The position numbers and the translations under genes are program-made. A DNA stretch of 64,000 nt, taken from Bradyrhizobium nivariense. GTDB taxonomy: Bacteria; Pseudomonadota; Alphaproteobacteria; Rhizobiales; Xanthobacteraceae. Position 1 is the stretch's first letter; every line of letters begins with the position of its first letter. The stretch lies in contig NZ_JARVWW010000013.1 of NCBI RefSeq assembly GCF_029846715.1, positions 124,001 through 188,000 on the forward strand, written 5' to 3'. A model generated the notes under the pieces. That model saw only the letters and a list, made by a program, of their open reading frames with translations. It was not told where the DNA came from and did not search any database. Below, piece by piece: positions 24,831-35,133 of this stretch.

Positions 24831-25298
24831 CTAGCCGAAATTGTCGCAGGCGAGCGGCTCGTAAAGCGTATCCGGTACATGACGAACAGAAGGAACGCTC
24901 GGCCGCGATACGTCCACGGCAAGGGCACGGACCTCGAGGAAGGCCGACAACAGGGCGAACGCGAGGTCGGCGTGGCGCGCTTCCACCGCGGCGTCCAGCC
25001 AGTCCGGCAATTCGCGCTCGCGCGACAGCGCGCAATGCCACTCGCCCTCGTCATAGGCGATGCGGCGGACCTGCCACAGCGGCAGCTCGAGCGCCATCAG
25101 CGCAAGCGCTGCATCGGTCCAGGCTCCAGCATCGACCAGGCGCATAACGCGCGTCGAGCACTCGCTCTGCCCGGGCGAAGTAAAGCGCCGGCAGGCATGA
25201 TCGATGATCTCGAGCATCAGCGGCCGCGTCATCGCATGCGCATTGCGCAGGCGTTCGCTGAGCGAAGGTGGATCGTAACGTCGGAGTGCGGCGGTCAT
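24831..25298 (-). CDS. Hypothetical protein, helical and Leu/Ala-rich
   Basis: A 155-residue, probably all-helical cytosolic protein. CAGGAGG lies 5 bases before ATG 25298, which fixes the start (upstream in-frame codons to 25361 are extra). Segments include SLSERLRNAHAMTRPLMLEI, AGAWTDAALALMALELPLWQ, VRRIAYDEGEWHCALSRERE and ARHADLAFALLSAFLEVRAL. No domain is recognised. The promoter must lie in the 25299-25678 gap shared with the kdp operon on the other strand. Confidence 0.65.
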   Translation of the reverse strand: MTAALRRYDPPSLSERLRNAHAMTRPLMLEIIDHACRRFTSPGQSECSTRVMRLVDAGAWTDAALALMALELPLWQVRRIAYDEGEWHCALSRERELPDWLDAAVEARHADLAFALLSAFLEVRALAVDVSRPSVPSVRHVPDTLYEPLACDNFG

Positions 25299-25388
25299 GT
25301 AGGCCTCCTGGAATTGGCGTCGGTCAGTCGGCCGGCATTCCCAAGATGGCTGGAAGGGCATTTGAAAACGAGATGAGGAGGGGGCGCG

Positions 25389-25515
25389 AGATATAAGGAT
25401 TTCATAAGTGCCGCGACAGCGCTACGCGCTGCCCAGCGCTGCGCTTGTCCGGGACGACGGCTGCATGCTGGGCCGCACCGCACGCCGCCGCCCTTTTATG
25501 AGATTCCTATAACTT
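25389..25515. promoter_or_regulatory. Inverted near-repeat upstream of the kdp operon, flanking a GC-rich repeat
   Basis: In the 380-bp gap 25299-25678, atataaggatttcataag (25391-25408) is an imperfect inverted copy of ttttatgagattcctataac (25494-25513). Both share TATGA-(a/g)AT-(c/t)C-(t/c)TATA on opposite strands, about 85 bp apart. T/A-rich sites upstream of kdp genes are typical KdpE targets, so these are candidate KdpE boxes. Between them lies gcgctacgcgctgcccagcg with cttgtccgggacgacgg, a common Bradyrhizobium-type intergenic repeat. The rest of the gap shows no supported gene. Confidence 0.4.
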
Positions 25516-25678
25516 CGCCATAGCCCTCATCTCGAAAACCTATGCCTGTGGTGGCACTTCAGCACGGTCAAGAGTCCCGGCTGCCGTCTGTGGAAATGCG
25601 CCTGCGTTTCCTTCGAGCTTCGCCGGGTCCCCGAGAAGCGATTGCGCCGGACATGAGGGCGCAACGAGGAGCAATCCC

Positions 25679-25762
25679 ATGATGGACATTCTGCTGCTGG
25701 CGCTGGGCTTCGGCTTCTTTGCCCTTGCGATCGGCTATACCTACGCCTGCGAACGGCTGTGA
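25679..25762 (+). CDS. 27-residue membrane micropeptide ahead of kdpF
   Basis: MMDILLLALGFGFFALAIGY followed by TYACERL: one hydrophobic helix and a short charged end. GAGGAG lies about 8 bases before ATG 25679 (a second ATG follows at 25682). kdpF starts 11 bp after its stop. Such mini-proteins occur ahead of kdp in some alphaproteobacteria, as far as I recall. It may be another small subunit stabilising the Kdp complex, or an unrelated membrane peptide. Confidence 0.6.
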   Translation: MMDILLLALGFGFFALAIGYTYACERL

Positions 25763-25773
25763 CGGAGCGGGCC

Positions 25774-25863
25774 ATGATCTTCGATTATGCACTTGCCGGC
25801 GCCGTCTCGTTCGGCCTGCTGAGCTACCTCACCTACGCGCTCCTGCGGCCCGAGCGGTTCTGA
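25774..25863 (+). CDS. kdpF: KdpF, small subunit of the K+-transporting ATPase
   Basis: Twenty-nine residues, MIFDYALAGAVSFGLLSYLT ending YALLRPERF. The single helix and the LTYALLRPERF ending are the KdpF signature. The peptide sits in the membrane against KdpA and KdpB and stabilises the complex. GGAGCGG precedes ATG 25774. It lies 112 bp before kdpA. Confidence 0.9.
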   Translation: MIFDYALAGAVSFGLLSYLTYALLRPERF

Positions 25864-25884
25864 CCCCTGCTGCCGCTTGTCGAA

Positions 25885-25971
25885 TTGCTGCTGGCGGACG
25901 CCGCGCTCGTCGCCTGCTTGCTTGCGGTGCTCGTGCCGCTCCTGCGCCGGACACCAAGCCTTAAGGGTTAA
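25885..25971 (+). CDS. Possible hydrophobic micro-ORF between kdpF and kdpA
   Basis: In the same frame as kdpF, directly after its TGA, the DNA stays open to TAA 25969-25971. It would encode MLLADAALVACLLAVLVPLL then RRTPSLKG from TTG 25885. It has one strong membrane helix with a basic end, but no ATG and no clear RBS; the kdpA RBS (AAGGG) lies inside its end. It could be a micropeptide, a stop-codon readthrough tail of KdpF, or chance. Confidence 0.25.
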   Translation: MLLADAALVACLLAVLVPLLRRTPSLKG

Positions 25972-25975
25972 TGCC

Positions 25976-27679
25976 ATGACTGTGATCGGTTGGCTCCAGA
26001 TCATTCTCTTTTGCGTCATTATCGTCGCGCTCGCAAAACCGCTCGGCTGGTACATGACGCGCGCGTTCAACGGCGAGCGGACGTTCCTGTCACCGGTGCT
26101 GCGTCCGATCGAGGCCGGTATCTACTGGCTTTCCGGCGTCGACGAAAAGCGCGAGCAGCATTGGCTGACCTATACGGTCGCCATGCTGCTGTTTCATGTC
26201 GGCGGCTTCCTCGTCATCTACGGCGTGATGCGGCTTCAGGCCGTGTTGCCGTTCAATCCGGCGGGACAGGCAGCGGTCGCCGAGGACCTCTCCTTCAACA
26301 CCGCAATCTCGTTCATCACCAACACCAACTGGCAGAACTACGGCGGCGAAAGCACGCTGTCATATCTCGTGCAGATGCTCGGCCTGACACACCAGAACTT
26401 TCTGTCGGCGGCAACCGGCATCGCGCTGGCGGTCGCTCTGATCCGCGGCTTCTCGCGCGCCTCGGCGCGCACCGTCGGAAATTTCTGGGTCGATGTCGTC
26501 AGGTGCACGCTCTACGTCCTGCTGCCGGTCTGCGTCGTCTACACGCTGTTCCTCGTCTGGCAGGGAATGCCGCAGACGCTCGGTGACTATGTCGAAGCCA
26601 CGACGCTCGAAGGCGCCAAGCAGACCATTGCGGTCGGCCCGGTCGCCTCGCAGGTTGCGATCAAGATGCTCGGCACCAATGGCGGCGGCTTCTTCAACGC
26701 CAACGCCGCGCACCCCTTCGAGAACCCGACCGCACTGTCGAATTTCGTGCAGATGATCTCGATCTTCTCGCTCGGCGCCGCGCTCACCAATGTGTTCGGC
26801 CGCATGGTCGGCAACCAGCGTCAGGGCTGGGCGATCCTCTCGGCGATGGGTGTGCTGTTCGTCGCCGGTGTCGCCGTCACCTATTGGGCCGAAGCCAACG
26901 GCACCTCGACGCTGCATGCGCTTGGCCTGACCGGCGGCAACATGGAGGGCAAGGAGGTGCGCTTCGGCATCGTCGCCTCCTCGCTATTCGCCGTAATCAC
27001 GACGGCCGCCTCCTGTGGTGCCGTCAACGCGATGCATGACAGTTTTACCGCGCTCGGCGGCATGATTCCGCTGATCAACATGCAGCTCGGCGAGATCATC
27101 GTCGGCGGCGTCGGCGCCGGCCTCTACGGCATGCTGCTGTTCGTCGTGCTCGCGATCTTCGTCGCGGGCCTGATGGTCGGCCGCACCCCGGAATATGTCG
27201 GCAAGAAGATCGAGGCACGCGAAGTCAAGATGGCGATGCTCGCGATCCTGGTGCTGCCGTTGATGTATCTCGGCTGGACCGCGGTCGGCGTGGTCTATCC
27301 GCCGGCCGTCGCCTCGATGGCGAATGCCGGACCGCACGGCTTCACCGAGGTGCTCTACGCCTTCACCTCGGCGACCGGCAACAACGGCTCGGCTTTCGCA
27401 GGCCTCACCGGCAACACCTTCTTCTACAACCTCACGCTCGCCAGCGCGATGTTCGTCGGCCGCTTCTTCATGATCATTCCGGCGATGGCAATCGCGGGCT
27501 CGCTCGCTGCCAAGAAGTCGATCCCGCCGTCGGCGGGCACGCTCCCGACCACCGGCGGGCTGTTCGTCGGCCTCGTCGTCGGCGTGATCCTGATCATCGG
27601 CGGCCTGACCTTCTTCCCGGCCCTCGCCCTCGGCCCCATCGTCGAGCATCTCGCGATGAACGCCGGCCAAATCTTCTGA
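25976..27679 (+). CDS. kdpA: K+-transporting ATPase potassium-binding subunit KdpA
   Basis: A 567-residue channel-like subunit with about ten membrane helices that selects K+ for the Kdp pump. The four selectivity-filter repeats are visible: FITNTNWQNYGGES, GTNGGGFFNANAAHPFENPT, SCGAVNAMHDSFTALGG and TSATGNNGSAFAGL. ATG 25976 has AAGGG 8 bases upstream. It is followed after 49 bp by kdpB. The operon should switch on under K+ limitation through KdpDE encoded downstream. Confidence 0.96.
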   Translation: MTVIGWLQIILFCVIIVALAKPLGWYMTRAFNGERTFLSPVLRPIEAGIYWLSGVDEKREQHWLTYTVAMLLFHVGGFLVIYGVMRLQAVLPFNPAGQAAVAEDLSFNTAISFITNTNWQNYGGESTLSYLVQMLGLTHQNFLSAATGIALAVALIRGFSRASARTVGNFWVDVVRCTLYVLLPVCVVYTLFLVWQGMPQTLGDYVEATTLEGAKQTIAVGPVASQVAIKMLGTNGGGFFNANAAHPFENPTALSNFVQMISIFSLGAALTNVFGRMVGNQRQGWAILSAMGVLFVAGVAVTYWAEANGTSTLHALGLTGGNMEGKEVRFGIVASSLFAVITTAASCGAVNAMHDSFTALGGMIPLINMQLGEIIVGGVGAGLYGMLLFVVLAIFVAGLMVGRTPEYVGKKIEAREVKMAMLAILVLPLMYLGWTAVGVVYPPAVASMANAGPHGFTEVLYAFTSATGNNGSAFAGLTGNTFFYNLTLASAMFVGRFFMIIPAMAIAGSLAAKKSIPPSAGTLPTTGGLFVGLVVGVILIIGGLTFFPALALGPIVEHLAMNAGQIF

Positions 27680-27728
27680 ACAGCAAGTGTTCTGATCGAC
27701 AGCCTTCTGATTGTCTGGAGTGACCTCC

Positions 27729-29843
<2,115 letters not shown>

Positions 29844-29884
29844 TCGTCGTCGCACGGCGCGATGCGCCGCGCGCAATGACGAGG
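29844..29884 (+). repeat. Short hairpin with REP-like tail between kdpB and kdpC
   Basis: cggcgc-gat-gcgccg (29855-29869) forms a 6-bp GC stem and is followed by gcgcaatgacgag, the end motif of the cgtcattgcg repeat family seen at 396-482. It may be a truncated copy of that repeat inside the operon, and could protect the kdpAB part of the mRNA. Confidence 0.45.
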
Positions 29885-29900
29885 ACTTAGGAGACGTAAC

Positions 29901-30506
29901 ATGCTCAGAGAAATCCGCCCCGCCATCGTCCTGCTGCTGGTGCTCACCGCCATCACCGGACTTGCCTATCCGCTCGCGATGACCGCTATTGCCGGCGCGA
30001 TCTTCCCGGCTCAGGCGCAAGGCAGCCTGATCGAGAAGGACGGCAAGGTGGTCGGCTCCGCCCTGATCGGGCAGGAATTCAAGGACGACAAATATTTCCA
30101 CGGCCGCCCCTCGGCGACGCTGGCGCCGGACCCGAACGATTCGACCAAGACGGTGTCGGCGCCCTACAACGCCGCCAACTCGGGCGGCTCCAACCTCGGC
30201 CCAACCAGCAAGGCGCTGGCTGACCGGCTGAAGGAAGATGTGGACAAGCTCAAGAGCGAGAATCCCAACGCCGCCGTGCCGGTGGACCTGGTGACCACAT
30301 CGGCCAGCGGTCTCGACCCGGACATCTCCCCGGAAGCGGCACAATTCCAGGTACCGCGCGTCGCCAAGGCCCGGAATATGCCGGAGGACGCGTTGAAGCA
30401 GCTCGTGGCCTCCGCCACCCAAGGCCGTTTGCTCGGCCTGCTTGGCGAACCCCGCGTTAACGTATTGGCGCTGAACCTCGCGCTCGATAGCGTAGCCGCG
30501 AAGTAG
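29901..30506 (+). CDS. kdpC: K+-transporting ATPase subunit KdpC
   Basis: A 201-residue subunit with a single N-terminal membrane helix (IRPAIVLLLVLTAITGLAYP) and a periplasmic domain. Conserved patches are QGSLIEKDGKVVGSALIGQE, KYFHGRPSAT, NSGGSNLGPTSKAL, VTTSASGLDPDISPEAA and ARNMPEDALKQLV. KdpC helps K+ binding or assembly of the pump. TAGGAG lies 8 bases before the ATG. The sensor-kinase gene begins 40 bp downstream. Confidence 0.96.
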   Translation: MLREIRPAIVLLLVLTAITGLAYPLAMTAIAGAIFPAQAQGSLIEKDGKVVGSALIGQEFKDDKYFHGRPSATLAPDPNDSTKTVSAPYNAANSGGSNLGPTSKALADRLKEDVDKLKSENPNAAVPVDLVTTSASGLDPDISPEAAQFQVPRVAKARNMPEDALKQLVASATQGRLLGLLGEPRVNVLALNLALDSVAAK

Positions 30507-30546
30507 CGGTCTAGGCTCGCGGCGCCCGGATGATTATATTGGCCTG

Positions 30547-33270
30547 ATGGTCCGAGAACGCCGCGATCCCGAACAACGTCCGTCTCCCGAGGCGCTGCTG
30601 GATGCCGCGCGCCGGGAGGAGAGCGCGAGCGGCAAGCTGAAGATCTTCGTCGGCGCCGCCCCCGGCGTCGGCAAGACCTACGAGATGCTGCAAAGCGCTC
30701 ATGCCAAGCACAAGGCCGGCATCGACGTCGTGGTCGGCTTCGTCGAAACCCATGGCCGCGCCGAGACCGAGGCGCTGGTACGCGGGCTGGAGGTGATCCC
30801 GCGCAAGAGTCTGGATTACCGCGGCCAGGTGATCGAGGAAATGGACCTCGATGCCGTGATCGCGCGCCGGCCGAAAATCGCGCTGGTCGACGAACTCGCC
30901 CACACCAATGCGGTCGGCAGCCGCCATCCCAAGCGCTATCTCGACGTCGAGGAGCTGCTATCACACGGCATCGACGTCTATACCGCCGTCAACATCCAGC
31001 ACATCGAGAGCCTGAACGACGTCGTCGCCCAGATCACCCACGTGCGGGTGCGCGAGACCGTGCCGGATTCGATATTCGACCGCGCCGATGCGATCGAGCT
31101 GATCGACCTCACGCCCGATGATTTGATCCAGCGTCTGAAGGAGGGCAAGGTCTATGTGCCCAAGCAGGCGGAGCGGGCACTGGAACATTATTTTTCGCCG
31201 GGCAATCTCACTGCGCTGCGCGAGCTCGCTTTGCGGCGTACGGCCGAACGGGTCGACGAGCAGCTTCTCAATCACATGCAGGCGAATGCGATTTCGGGCC
31301 CCTGGGCCGTCGGCGAGCGCATGCTCGTCTGCGTCAGCGAAGATCCGCGCGCGGCCGGTCTTGTGCGCTACACCAAGCGGCTGGCCGACCGGCTGCACGC
31401 GCCGTTCATCGCGGTGTCGATCGAGACGCGGCGATCGCTGCAAATGTCCGATGAGGAGCGCGACCGGCTGGCCGATACGCTGCGGCTCGCGGAATCGCTC
31501 GGCGGTGAGGCGCTGACGATTCCGGGCGTCGGCCGCCGCCTCGCCGACGACGTCGTCAACTTCGCGCAGGGCAACAACGTCACCCAGATCGTGATCGGCA
31601 AGTCGACGCGCTCGCGCTGGTTCGAGATGACGCGCGGCTCCGTCGTCCATGACCTGGTGCGTCGCGCCGGGAATATCAGCGTGCATGTCATCCCTGGCGA
31701 CGAGCTCACGAGCGAGCCGGCGCCGAAGACGGCGGTGCAGACCGCAGCGCGATCGGACCCGTTCGATGCCCGGCCCTATTTGAAGGCGCTCGGGATCACC
31801 GCCCTTGGCCTTGCTGCCGCCGTGGCCATCAAGCCGTATGTCGGCATCGAGAACGTTGACCTGATGTTCCTCACCGCCGTGGTGACGGTTGCCGTGCGCT
31901 ACGGATTGTGGCCGTCGTTGCTTGCGAGCGTCGCGGCGTCGCTCGCCTACAATTTCTTCTTTCTGCCGCCGGTCTATACCTTCACCATCACCGATCCGAC
32001 CAATGTCGCGGCGTTCTTTTTCTTCATGCTGATTGCGTTCGTGGTATCGAATGTCGCCGGACGGGTCCGCACTCAGGCTGACGCCGCGATCGGCCGTATC
32101 CGGACCACCGAGCAGCTCTATGCTTTCAGCCGCAAGCTCGCCGGCACCGGTACGCTCGACGACGTGCTGTGGGCGACCGCCTATCAGATCGCGTTGATGC
32201 TGAAAGTCCGCGTGGTGCTGCTGTTGCCGGACGAGGGTCTGCTCACGGTGAAGTCAGGGTATCCCCCCGAGGACGATCTTGATCAGGCTGACCTTGCCGC
32301 CGCCAACTGGGCCTGGAGCAACGACCGCCCCGCAGGCCGCGGCTCGGACACGTTGCCGGGCGCAAAACGGCTGTTTCTGCCGATGCGCACCGGGCGGGGT
32401 CCGATCGGCGTCATCGGCATCGACAATGATCGCACCGGCCCGTTGCTGACCCCGGACCAGCGCCGGCTGCTCGACGCGCTGGTCGACCAGGGTGCACTGG
32501 CGATCGAGCGCGTGCTGCTGGTCGAAGACGTCGATCGCGTCAAGCGCACCGTCGAATCCGAGCGGTTGCGTTCTGCATTGTTGACCTCAATCTCGCATGA
32601 TTTGAAGACGCCGCTCGCCTCCGTGCTCGGCGCAGCTTCAACCATGCGCGATCTGGCCGGGGCGCTGTCGGATACCGAGAAGCGCGACCTGCTTGCGACC
32701 GTGATCGACGAGTCCGAGCGTCTCAATCGCTTCATCGCCAATCTGCTCGACATGACCAAGCTCGAATCCGGCGCCATCGTGCCCAACACCGCGTTGCACG
32801 ATCTCGCAGAGATCGTCGGGAGCGCGCTCCGGCGAGCAGCCAAGATCCTCGCTGCTCACAAGGTCGAGCTGGTGTTGGCCGCAGACCTTCCTATGCTCCA
32901 GCTCGATGCGGTGCTGTTCGAGCAGGTGCTGTTCAACCTGCTCGACAACGCCGCCAAATATTCGCCGCCCGACACGACGGTCTCGATCAGGAGCCAGCGC
33001 GATCGTGATTATGTGGTGCTTCAGGTCGGCGATGAGGGTGATGGCATCCCGCCCGACGAGCTCGAGGGCGTGTTCGACAAGTTCTATCGCGCGCAGAAGG
33101 GGGATCGTGTCCGTCCCGGCACCGGGCTCGGGCTTGCCATCTCCCGCGGCTTCGTCGAGGCGATGCGGGGCACCATCTCGGCCGCGAATCGCAGCGACCG
33201 GAGCGGCGCGGTGCTGACCATCCGTCTGCCCATTCCGGCCCAGACCCACGCATTGGATACCGCCGCATGA
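30547..33270 (+). CDS. kdpD: Sensor histidine kinase KdpD
   Basis: A 907-residue membrane sensor. The N-terminal KdpD domain has the Walker-like GAAPGVGKTYEML (about residues 36-48) and KIALVDELAHTNAVGSRHPK. A Usp-like domain follows (about 255-390), then four membrane helices (about 415-500), a GAF-like domain and the kinase core. The phospho-acceptor His is in SISHDLKTPLASVLG (about residue 682), with N-box QVLFNLLDNAAKYSPPDTTV and G-boxes GDEGDGIPPDELEGV and RPGTGLGLAIS. It senses low K+ or turgor and phosphorylates KdpE, whose ATG overlaps its stop. Confidence 0.95.
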   Translation: MVRERRDPEQRPSPEALLDAARREESASGKLKIFVGAAPGVGKTYEMLQSAHAKHKAGIDVVVGFVETHGRAETEALVRGLEVIPRKSLDYRGQVIEEMDLDAVIARRPKIALVDELAHTNAVGSRHPKRYLDVEELLSHGIDVYTAVNIQHIESLNDVVAQITHVRVRETVPDSIFDRADAIELIDLTPDDLIQRLKEGKVYVPKQAERALEHYFSPGNLTALRELALRRTAERVDEQLLNHMQANAISGPWAVGERMLVCVSEDPRAAGLVRYTKRLADRLHAPFIAVSIETRRSLQMSDEERDRLADTLRLAESLGGEALTIPGVGRRLADDVVNFAQGNNVTQIVIGKSTRSRWFEMTRGSVVHDLVRRAGNISVHVIPGDELTSEPAPKTAVQTAARSDPFDARPYLKALGITALGLAAAVAIKPYVGIENVDLMFLTAVVTVAVRYGLWPSLLASVAASLAYNFFFLPPVYTFTITDPTNVAAFFFFMLIAFVVSNVAGRVRTQADAAIGRIRTTEQLYAFSRKLAGTGTLDDVLWATAYQIALMLKVRVVLLLPDEGLLTVKSGYPPEDDLDQADLAAANWAWSNDRPAGRGSDTLPGAKRLFLPMRTGRGPIGVIGIDNDRTGPLLTPDQRRLLDALVDQGALAIERVLLVEDVDRVKRTVESERLRSALLTSISHDLKTPLASVLGAASTMRDLAGALSDTEKRDLLATVIDESERLNRFIANLLDMTKLESGAIVPNTALHDLAEIVGSALRRAAKILAAHKVELVLAADLPMLQLDAVLFEQVLFNLLDNAAKYSPPDTTVSIRSQRDRDYVVLQVGDEGDGIPPDELEGVFDKFYRAQKGDRVRPGTGLGLAISRGFVEAMRGTISAANRSDRSGAVLTIRLPIPAQTHALDTAA

Positions 33271-33956
33271 GCGCCGCCCCGATCAAGGTGCTGGTCATCG
33301 ACGACGAGCCGCCGATCCGCAAATTGCTGCGGATGGGACTCTCGACCCAGGGCTATGAGATCCTGGAGGCGCCGAACGGCAAGACCGCGCTTGAGAAGCT
33401 TGCGGAAGAACCTGCGCTGATCATCCTCGATCTTGGCTTGCCCGATATCCAGGGTCATGAGCTGCTGCGCACGATCCGCGCCCGCAATGAAGCTGTGCCG
33501 ATCGTGGTGCTGTCGAGCCGCGGCGACGAGGCCGGCAAGGTGCAGGCGCTCGATCTCGGTGCGGACGATTATCTGACCAAGCCGTTCGGTATGGACGAGC
33601 TTCTGGCACGTCTGCGCGCCGCGCTGCGGCACCAGCTCCAGGTCCAGGGCGAGCGTCCGGTGTTCCGTGCCGGCGATCTCTCCGTCGATCTGGTACGCCG
33701 GATCGTCAAGGTCGGCGAGCGCGACGTCAAACTGTCGCCGAAGGAATACGATCTGCTGCGTGTGCTGGTTCAGCACGCCGGTAAGGTGCTCACCCACCGT
33801 TTCCTGCTCAAGGAGCTCTGGGACGAGTTTACCGACGCTCAATATCTGCGCGTCTATGTCCGCCAGCTTCGCCAGAAGATCGAGGCCGATCCGGAGCGAC
33901 CGCAATATGTGCTGACGGAGACGGGCATCGGGTATCGGTTAAAGGCAGGGGATTAA
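33267..33956 (+). CDS. kdpE: Response regulator KdpE (OmpR family)
   Basis: A 229-residue regulator. The receiver domain carries VLVIDDEPPIRKLLRMG and the phosphorylated aspartate in LIILDLGLPDIQGHELL (about residue 53), with the conserved Lys in DDYLTKPFGMDELLARLR. The C-terminal winged helix is YDLLRVLVQHAGKVLTHRFL and RVYVRQLRQKIEADPERP. It should bind upstream of kdpF and activate the pump genes. The ATGA overlap with kdpD indicates coupled translation. Confidence 0.95.
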   Translation: MSAAPIKVLVIDDEPPIRKLLRMGLSTQGYEILEAPNGKTALEKLAEEPALIILDLGLPDIQGHELLRTIRARNEAVPIVVLSSRGDEAGKVQALDLGADDYLTKPFGMDELLARLRAALRHQLQVQGERPVFRAGDLSVDLVRRIVKVGERDVKLSPKEYDLLRVLVQHAGKVLTHRFLLKELWDEFTDAQYLRVYVRQLRQKIEADPERPQYVLTETGIGYRLKAGD

Positions 33957-33964
33957 CGCTGTAT

Positions 33965-34100
33965 CCCTCATCCCTTGCGCAACGGCAAAGCCGTTGTCGC
34001 TGGGAGCGCGGAACGCGCGTCTCGAAGGATGAAGGCCCGACTGCTGCAGCGGGGGCCTGCATGGTTCGAGACGGCGCTTCGCGCCCTCCTCACCATGAGG
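33965..34100. repeat. Composite palindromic intergenic repeat between kdpE and ku
   Basis: The outer arms ccctcat (33965-33971) and atgaggg (34094-34100) enclose a second inverted pair, cgcgtctcgaaggatg near 34016 and catggttcgagacggcg near 34060, plus a small perfect hairpin aacggc-aaa-gccgtt (33981-33995). Units built of tctcgaaggatg and ctcatcct-like ends are frequent in Bradyrhizobium genomes. Here it fills the gap between two convergent genes and can act as a bidirectional terminator. Confidence 0.7.
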
Positions 34101-34127
34101 GGAGAGAGTGAAGTGCGCGGCGGAGAG

Positions 34128-35015
34128 CTAACCCGCTTTCCTCTGCCGCGACGTCGACCGGTGCGCTTTCTTCGTGGCTCGCTGTCGCCCCGGCGCACGG
34201 CGCGCGTGGGACTTCGCCGCCGTCTTTTTTCCCCCGCCGCGTCCCTTCAAGCTCTGCTTCAGCGCATCCATCAGGCTGACGACGTTGCTCGGGCGCTCTT
34301 CGGGCTCCGGCAGCTCGATTGTCTTGCCGCTGGCCTTGCGCTTCACCAGCGCCTTCAGCGCGTTCTCGTATTCATCCTTGAACTTGCTGGGGTCAAAATG
34401 CGCCGCCTTGCTGTGGAGGATATGGCCGGCCAGCTCCACCATGTCCTTGGTGATCTTCGGGCTCTTGATGTCGTCGAAGAACTGGTCCTCGTCGCGCAGC
34501 TCATAGGGGAAGCGCAACGTGGTGCCGAGCAGGCCCTTGCCGAGCGGTTCGATCGCAATGATATGCTCGCGATTGGTGAGCACGATCTTGGCGAGCGCGA
34601 CGCGATCCTGGTCCTTCATGGCATCGCGGATCACGGCAAAGGCGTCGATCGCAGCCTTGCCGTCGGGCGCGATATAATAGGGATGATTGAGATAGCGCTG
34701 GTCGATCTCGTCGCTCGGCACGAAGCTCTCGATGTCGATGGTGTGATTGCTCTCGATCTGGACGGCTTCGAGCTCCTCCGGTTCGATCTCGACATATTTG
34801 CCCTTGCGCAGCTCGTAGCCGCGTCCCTTCTGGTCGCTCTCGACGACGTCGCCGGTTTCGGCGTCGATCATCTGCTGCTTCAACCGGTTGCCAGTCTCGC
34901 GGTTGATCATGTGAAACCGCGTCTTCTCGGCGGCGGTGGTCGCCGGAAAAAGCACAACCGGGCAACTGACCAGCGAGAGCTTCAACGTTCCCTTCCAATA
35001 GGCGCGCGGGGCCAT
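34128..35015 (-). CDS. ku: Non-homologous end joining protein Ku
   Basis: A 295-residue bacterial Ku homodimer subunit that rings DNA ends and recruits LigD. The sequence opens MAPRAYWKGTLKLSLVSCPV and shows FHMINRETGNRLKQQMID, GYELRKGKYVEIEPEELEAV, YYIAPDGKAAIDAFAVIRDA and MVELAGHILHSKAAHFDPS. The last 40 residues form a Lys/Arg-rich tail (GGKKTAAKSHARRAPG...) that typically binds DNA. GGAG lies 6 bases before ATG 35015. It is divergent from ligD across 118 bp with a shared, symmetrical promoter. Confidence 0.94.
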   Translation of the reverse strand: MAPRAYWKGTLKLSLVSCPVVLFPATTAAEKTRFHMINRETGNRLKQQMIDAETGDVVESDQKGRGYELRKGKYVEIEPEELEAVQIESNHTIDIESFVPSDEIDQRYLNHPYYIAPDGKAAIDAFAVIRDAMKDQDRVALAKIVLTNREHIIAIEPLGKGLLGTTLRFPYELRDEDQFFDDIKSPKITKDMVELAGHILHSKAAHFDPSKFKDEYENALKALVKRKASGKTIELPEPEERPSNVVSLMDALKQSLKGRGGGKKTAAKSHARRAPGRQRATKKAHRSTSRQRKAG

Positions 35016-35044
35016 TCGGTTCTCCAGCGTTTTCAAGGCATTTT

Positions 35045-35077
35045 GGAACCCCAACCGTCCCGTGGGGTTTTGGTTCC
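35045..35077. promoter_or_regulatory. Symmetrical two-way EcfG-type (general stress) promoter for ku and ligD
   Basis: On the plus strand GGAAC (35045-35049), 16 bases, GGTT (35066-35069). On the minus strand GGAAC (35077-35073), 16 bases, GGTT (35056-35053). Both fit the alphaproteobacterial EcfG consensus GGAAC-N16/17-CGTT except for the first -10 base. The two promoters interlock in a 33-bp imperfect palindrome, so one site would serve both genes, about 65 bp before ligD and 38 bp before ku. The same palindrome could also be a dyad operator. Confidence 0.65.
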
Positions 35078-35133
35078 GGGTGGGACTTTTGCTGTGATAG
35101 GCTGCAACGCCGAAAGAGAATGCGGGACCGGCC

